In this document: one piece after another, positions 56,920 through 62,000 of the stretch
Numbering within the stretch: the first letter of the stretch is position 1
Layout of the letters: each line of letters begins with the position of its first letter
Origin: Mesostigma viride
Taxonomy: Eukaryota; Streptophyta; Mesostigmatophyceae; Mesostigmatales; Mesostigmataceae
Assembly (NCBI GenBank): GCA_009746045.1
Contig: RPFO01000164.1
Span: 938,256-1,000,255 of the forward strand
DNA: 62,000 bases
Direction of reading: 5' to 3'
Position numbers and translations under genes: made by a program
Notes under the pieces: model-generated
The model's input: only the letters and a program-made list of their open reading frames with translations
Database searches by the model: none
What the model was told of the DNA's origin: nothing

Positions 56920-57957
56920 AGAATGATAGATTACGGAGGTGAGATAGGCATGCAACATAAGGAAAAACCCGAGAACTGGGAGAATGCCCTGAAGAAATTA
57001 ATAGTAATCTGACACAGACATCCAAGGATCACGCCAGCGGCACAAGGTACAACTAACTATACATCACAACTAACTATACAAGGCTTGCATCACTCCCCGG
57101 ACAGGAGAACTTTTGCGGATGACTGTAGGTGTAAGTTGGCGATGCCATGGTAACCGGAGACGTCCGTCCTATAGTCAGCAAAATTGGTGCGAGAGGTCCC
57201 CAGTTCGATTCCGGTCGGATTCATTTGCAGATCGCGTTTTCCACGTTTTCCGCGGCCCGGCACTGAACGCAAAGGTTTTCACCTTTGCGGAGTGCCTGAT
57301 CAGAATACATCACAATCCCATCCATCCATCCATCGGGGTTAATGCTCCGTGACTCCCCAACGGGAGCACGAGTCTAATTAATTAATTACTTAATATAGCG
57401 GGTTTGTCTCCTTGATATAGCGGGGCTGGGCGGGCACGAGGTTGGGCACTCAGGGAGCAGCTTAGCCATGCCATGTTTATAAACGTCCAAGAACTTAGAA
57501 CTATAATGTAGAATTCTGCCATCCGGCAGGCACGACAAAGGAGAAACAGGACCACATGTACGTACATCCGCGCATTCCATGCCGCATTAACTTGGCCAGA
57601 CGGGATCACGTGTGTATTATTCTGATCACGTGTGTATTATGTTTGCAACGTTGCACATATGCAGTTGTTCTCATCTAATGTTGTTATACTTGTACAGAAA
57701 TGTTTTATTTATGGAGACAACTATTCTTGGGTGGAATTATTTTATGAAGAATCTAACCATTGAAGTTTTTGCCACCATTTCCAAATAGATGTATACGACT
57801 TTGGGGCGGGCCATGATGAACATTTGCAGCAGATATGTAGATCCACCAGGCACAAAGCCAAAATCCACCTCATATTGTATGCTGCGTGCATGACTTCCCC
57901 TGAATGCAAGCAAACCTAACGTCCACTTTTTGGTGTCACGCATGCACCAGGGGCCCC
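56920..57957. other. Unassigned intergenic DNA with tRNA-like fragment
   Basis: No gene was recognised. Around 57165-57230 a plus-strand stretch has an A-box-like TATAGTCAGCAAAATTGG and a B-box-like AGTTCGATTCC but no anticodon arm and a poorly paired T-stem. It may be a SINE or tRNA relic. GTTTGTCTCCTTGATATAG near 57403 is another copy of the dispersed ATCAAGGAGACAA motif. GATCACGTGTGTATTAT is directly repeated near 57604 and 57624. Confidence 0.35.
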
Positions 57958-60770
57958 TCACGGCGTGGTCAGAATCTCCACCCCATCATCCGTGATCAGC
58001 AGCGTGTGCTCAAACTGTGCCGAGAGCGACCCGTCTGCTGTGACCACCGTCCAGTCATCCGCCCACACAATCTCACGGTGGTTGGGCTTCATCACCAGCA
58101 TCGGCTCGATCGTGAACGTCTGGAACGGGAGCATGACCCCGGACGCCTTATTCCTGAAATGCTGGATCGTGGGGCCCGAATGGAACGTCTGCCCAATCCC
58201 ATGGCCCACGTAGTTCTTGACCGTCCCAAACCCGTTAGCATCCGCCAGCTTCTGGATCTCTTCCCCGATCAGCCGGTAGGGCGCGCCGGGGCGACAGATG
58301 GCGATCGCACGGTTGAGGGACTCGCGCGTGACGTCGATCAGCTTTATCGCCTCGGGTGCCACGGTGCCCACTTGGAACGTGGCGGATGTGTCGCCGTGGT
58401 ATCCGTCCAGGAACACGGTCACGTCGATGTTGATGATGTCACCGTCTTCAAGCGCCCGGTCATCAGGGATGCCGTGGCAGATGCACTCATTCACGGACGT
58501 GCAGACGGACTTTGGGAACTTGCCGTAGTTGAGGGGGGAGGGGTACGCGCCCGCGTCGATGATCGCCTTGTGGACCGCCTTGTCAATCTCGTCAGTGGTG
58601 ATGCCCACCTGCAAGAGGGGGGGGGGGTAAGTGGGCGGGTAAGGAAGGGAACGACCAAGAATGACTGCAAGCGTAAACAAGAGTACCATACCCCGCATTT
58701 CTTTACCAAAGAAGATGGGGCAACGTGCGATGATGAATGTTCATACAGCTGACTTGACAGGCTCTTGGTTGCCATCTTTCAACAATCAAGGCACAGATGC
58801 AGGTCTTCCCCTAAGGATGGAAAAAGTATGAAACCTGCCCTCCATGATACATACCCTGCCCCCCCCCCCCCCCCCCCGGCCCCACACCCTTCCATCACAA
58901 ACGAGAGAAACTGACTAGGCAAGGACGCTGGAGTATGCTGGCCTGTATCGCAACTACCAACATGGAAGGGCAGTTTGACGCAGCGTGCCAGTCTGCCAGA
59001 GCTCCTGCGCCATAATCACACAACCGTAAGCTGTGGATTCCTTCTCGTGAGGAAAAGGCATCCATCTAGCAGGGTGGCCAACTCCCCCTCAGACTGACAA
59101 ACAGTCAGCAAGCCTCTGTTTGTGATGGCAACGCGGCACACTTAGGAAACCGACATGACAAGCACTCCCTCCACTACCTCTGCACGAAGCCCCGCCCTAC
59201 CCACCCTGTCCACCCTGCCCATTCCCACACTTCACGAAGCCGAGGCAGCGTGCGCGAGCGGCAAGCCCCAAACCCACCAATCAAGCCAGCACTGGTGCCG
59301 TGATGTGTGTGCCCACAAGATTGCACCGCAGCCTGACACCCGGGCAATGGTGCTCATTGGCTTGCTACTAGCAGGTATCGATATAAATCACGTTGACTAA
59401 TCTCCCCAAACTGAAGAATCCGGCGCCTTGGGGCATCCCCCTGCACACCACTAGCCTAGCCTAGCCTACGCGCAGTGCACCCCTCAAAGGCTTGATCCTT
59501 CCCATGCACCCGACCATGATATTCCCTCCAAAACACCCAAGCAATGATCTTCCCTCCAACACACCCAATCATGATATTCCTCTCCACAACACCCAACGAA
59601 AAGGGTTCCCAACGCGCCTATTGCATCAAGCAATTGACGACAAGAAAATACCACCCAACTTAAGTCACCCGAATGCTCACTCCAACCATTCATCCATGCC
59701 ACAACAAGTGTACTGGCATCCTCTGGGCGAGAGTAGGGCCCTGACCCTTCCACCGTGCCACTGGGACCATCTGCCCGCAACAGATTACGTCTTTTGAAGT
59801 GCCCTCACGTCACCTCTGTGGAAGCAGCCGCACATTGTGTCTGTGTGAGCACACATGCACCCTGCTATTCTCTCCTTGCATGCGTGCCCTCATCCTGCCT
59901 ATGCACACATGCACGCGCCTACATCATATATTCGAGCATCAACATGGCCTCGCTTTGGGTAGATGCGTGCATGGCCTCCCCTTGACGAGCGTGCCCACAT
60001 GCCCCTCTCCTCACCCATGGGATTAGGCACGTGGCCTCCCCTTGTCTTGATCTACTTGTGTCCATGTGCGCACACATGCTTTGTCTATGTATCATCTCGC
60101 CCTCGCCTTGACACGCCGGCCAGCATGCTTCCGCACCAAGTCTACGCGCGCACGCACGCCTTGCTCTCGTCTACATGCCACCTCACACTCACCTTGGGTC
60201 CATGCCCTCGCCTTGACAACCCTGCCCGCATGCTCCCACCCTGTATCCATGGTACCTGATCACAGTACGGCCTCACCTTGACGAGCGTGCCCGCGTAATC
60301 CCGAACTTGCGCCGCTAGCTTGCCTGCCGCACGCATCTTCTGGATGCCCTTCTTGCCATGGATTTGGGGTGACTCGTTCCAAGGAGGCGGGACGCCGGTG
60401 TCGGCATATGAGGGGCGTGGTATGTGGCTGGGCACCACGAGGGGGGGGGACACTTTACCGGGCTTCAGCCGCTTCCTATCCCTGTCAAACAACAAGTCAC
60501 ACATCCAAGAGTAACGTAATGTTTAAAAAGATTTACCGCTCTTGTATTAGTATATTTTTCGAAGTCAAGTTGCCTGGGGAATGTATGGCCCTTGGAGGCT
60601 TAAGCCGGCGGAACATGGACGGGTGGCAAAATGCCTTGTAGCTACTGCCCGCCGTGCATATGTGTGGCAGGGCACAGGAGTAACTTACCCTACTTTCGCG
60701 TCATCGCTCTTGGAAAATATATCCAAAAAGCCTTTCCCCGCCCGGACACAGACCTTGGCGGCGCGGTCAT
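57958..60770 (-). CDS. MAP1: Methionine aminopeptidase type I, organellar-like (5' end missing)
   Basis: Removes the initiator Met from nascent proteins; a two-metal hydrolase. Three exons are visible: 60770-60689 (tentative), 60481-60277 and 58608-57958. Splices join in frame: ACGCAG|, G|GTAAGT, GACAG|, AAG|GTGAGG, TTGCAG|. Exon 2 gives KRLKPGKVSPPLVVPSHIP, the leader typical of plant chloroplast/mitochondrial MAP1 paralogues. Exon 3 starts VGITTDEIDKAVHKAI and carries NYGKFPKSVCTSVNECICHG, then metal ligands in INIDVTVF and YHGDTS (two Asp), YVGHGIG (His), TIEPML (Glu) and SAQFEHTLLI (Glu). It ends EILTTP then TGA. All five ligands and the substrate His (ICHGIPD) are present. The cytosolic-type zinc-finger domain is absent. 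The initiator and any transit peptide were not found in the upstream 1.2 kb. The intron between exons 2 and 3 is 1668 bp. Confidence 0.93.
58609..60276 (-). other. Large intron of the methionine aminopeptidase gene
   Basis: GTGAGG...TTGCAG, 1668 bp. The acceptor is preceded by a C-rich pyrimidine run (sense strand), and an 18-20 base homopolymer (C on plus, G in sense) sits at about 58859-58878. Low-complexity words such as ACACCCAA and CACGCATG recur. The ORFs within it are not supported. Confidence 0.85.
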
Positions 60771-62000
60771 CTGCGTACAAATTCAAGGCGAGGCCAAGCA
60801 GGCCGGAGCGTTAGCTACAGCTCGGCCGAGGAAAGGAAGATAACTGACCATAAATTGACCAGTAACTGGCGAGCTTCACTCACTCTTCGAAGTTTTAGGC
60901 ACAATTGCACATGGGATGCCTTTAAGCATAACCGTGCCAGTCAGAAACGACCGGCTTCTGCAAATGGATGAAGTGGCGATTAGGGACGACATTCTATGAA
61001 TGCCGAAAGAATCGGTAAAAGACTTTTAAATACTGACAATAAACTAGAAATCCGACTTCTTTATCCGCAAAATTGAACCTTCTCCGTAACTCGCCGTTCT
61101 TTCTCCTTTATGATACGCGTAAATTTAACTATTTGCAACCCCGTGTAATCGTGGCCAGGTCTGTCGTGGCTGAAACAGGTAACTTCCTGCCGAGACCGTG
61201 ATACCGAGATTACTGCCGCGCTCAGAAAGAAAAGAGGAGCTCCAGTGCCCAAACCACGGCTTTTCTTACGATTGATCAGGGAACTTCCGGGGCAACGTAC
61301 GCTTTGCCCGAGTAGTCTGCTGTGCTGGGATATGGTGGAAGCTCAAGGCGTGAAAGCCTCAAGTCCTGCATTTTACAGTACTTACTTATGGATCTCAGAA
61401 TCGTTGGAGCCCTATAACTAGCGGCTGGCGGTGGTTACGGGCGTTTGCTTGCGGAGTGCGGGCTGTACACGTGTAAACTGTAAGCTCGTGTTGCGAATGT
61501 GCGAGCAGGTGACATACGAGAGCAGGACAAAGTGACTATACAGTGTAACTACAGTGTAACTGTACAACTACAGTACTGTACAGGGCATTGTACTCCATCC
61601 ATGGTCCCCAAGGTATCTGTTGATCTTATTAGTAAATTATTCCAGGGTGGTTGCTGTGACTTCATTTCTTCGATATCTCCGCATGATGATTGCCTTCTAC
61701 TCTTTTAGTAAACGAGTATTCCTGATACCGGTACAGTTGGACCGCGACTTGGTGAACGGACCGAGCTGCAAATGGGAATGGCATGCAGCCTCGCCAGACT
61801 CGCCTGCAGCTGCTGGCAACGCCGAAATCAACGAAAATTTTTCACGGCCAAACCAATGAGCGGCGCGGCGCTCTCTCGGCGGCTTTGCGGCTCTAAGAAG
61901 CCAGGTTTCACACAACGATGGTCTCTTTGGACAGCGGGCGCAGGTGACAATGGTGCTCAAGTAAGCTTGTTACATTTGACTGATTTGCTAAAATGATAGT
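60771..62000. other. Unassigned region upstream of the aminopeptidase exons
   Basis: Should hold the promoter and first exon(s) of the aminopeptidase gene (minus strand), but no initiator exon could be fixed. Short repeats of ACAGTGTAACT/ACTGTACA occur near 61525-61585. No other gene was recognised. Confidence 0.35.

Noticed and set aside
57160-57235. Possible tRNA or SINE head
   Set aside because: A-box-like and B-box-like words are present, but the anticodon arm is missing and the T-stem has mismatches. Kept only as a possible relic.
61697-61960. Possible first exon or transit peptide of the aminopeptidase
   Set aside because: The frame begins with TTG rather than ATG, no donor site joins it in phase to the exon at 60770, and the composition is not convincing.

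Overview
The window is nuclear DNA of a eukaryote. It has spliceosomal introns with GT...AG borders, a methionine aminopeptidase of the plant/algal organellar type, a tyrosine-recombinase retrotransposon, 5'-truncated LINE copies with target-site duplications, and large amounts of satellite and microsatellite DNA. The split-direct-repeat retroelements (PAT/Ngaro/TOC-like, known for example from volvocine green algae) together with the aminopeptidase suggest an alga or related protist. The species cannot be named from sequence alone. Gene density is very low: one clear housekeeping gene, one transposase-like gene, one small hypothetical gene, and several mobile-element ORFs.

Layout. 1-15.4 kb: a loose inverted-repeat structure whose two arms (371-2345 and 13735-15435) carry the same ~50-60 bp CACGTGCACC minisatellite and a ~700 bp core. 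Inside it are a 4x ~150 bp palindromic repeat, a small hypothetical gene (3388-3852, minus), a ~1.75 kb direct duplication (4611-6385 and 8671-10395), CCACC-rich and GGGA/CCCT tracts, a long GGGAGA hexamer array and GTATAC palindrome-rich DNA. 15.4-18.9 kb: polypyrimidine satellite with a 373/747 bp higher-order period, abutting a truncated relative of the hypothetical gene. 19.4-20.6 kb: GTATAC-rich DNA, a GTAAGC array and a second GGGAGA array. 21.9-22.7 kb: a 751 bp near-perfect palindrome with tRNA-like T-arms near its centre.

23.56-47.70 kb: a giant foldback-like element. It has ~1.03 kb terminal inverted repeats enclosing a ~70 bp satellite array that reverses orientation at about 34.71 kb. 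Two copies of a 1963 bp non-autonomous split-direct-repeat element (25279-32565 and 42547-44509) are inserted in this array without target-site duplication. The first copy is itself interrupted by a 5.3 kb autonomous element of the same architecture (25303-30626, minus strand) encoding gag, reverse transcriptase, RNase H and tyrosine recombinase, with a 2A-like motif between RNase H and recombinase. The nesting order is foldback/satellite, then the non-autonomous element, then the autonomous element.

47.7-62 kb: CGCCGGCCG-motif tandem repeats lead into a three-exon transposase-like gene (49496-52918). Three 5'-truncated insertions of one restriction-like-endonuclease LINE follow, two of them nested in a shared target site. 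The minus-strand organellar-type methionine aminopeptidase gene (57958 to about 60770) comes last, with its 5' exon(s) not found.

The genes do not form a pathway. The region reads as a mobile-element and satellite sink next to one conserved gene.
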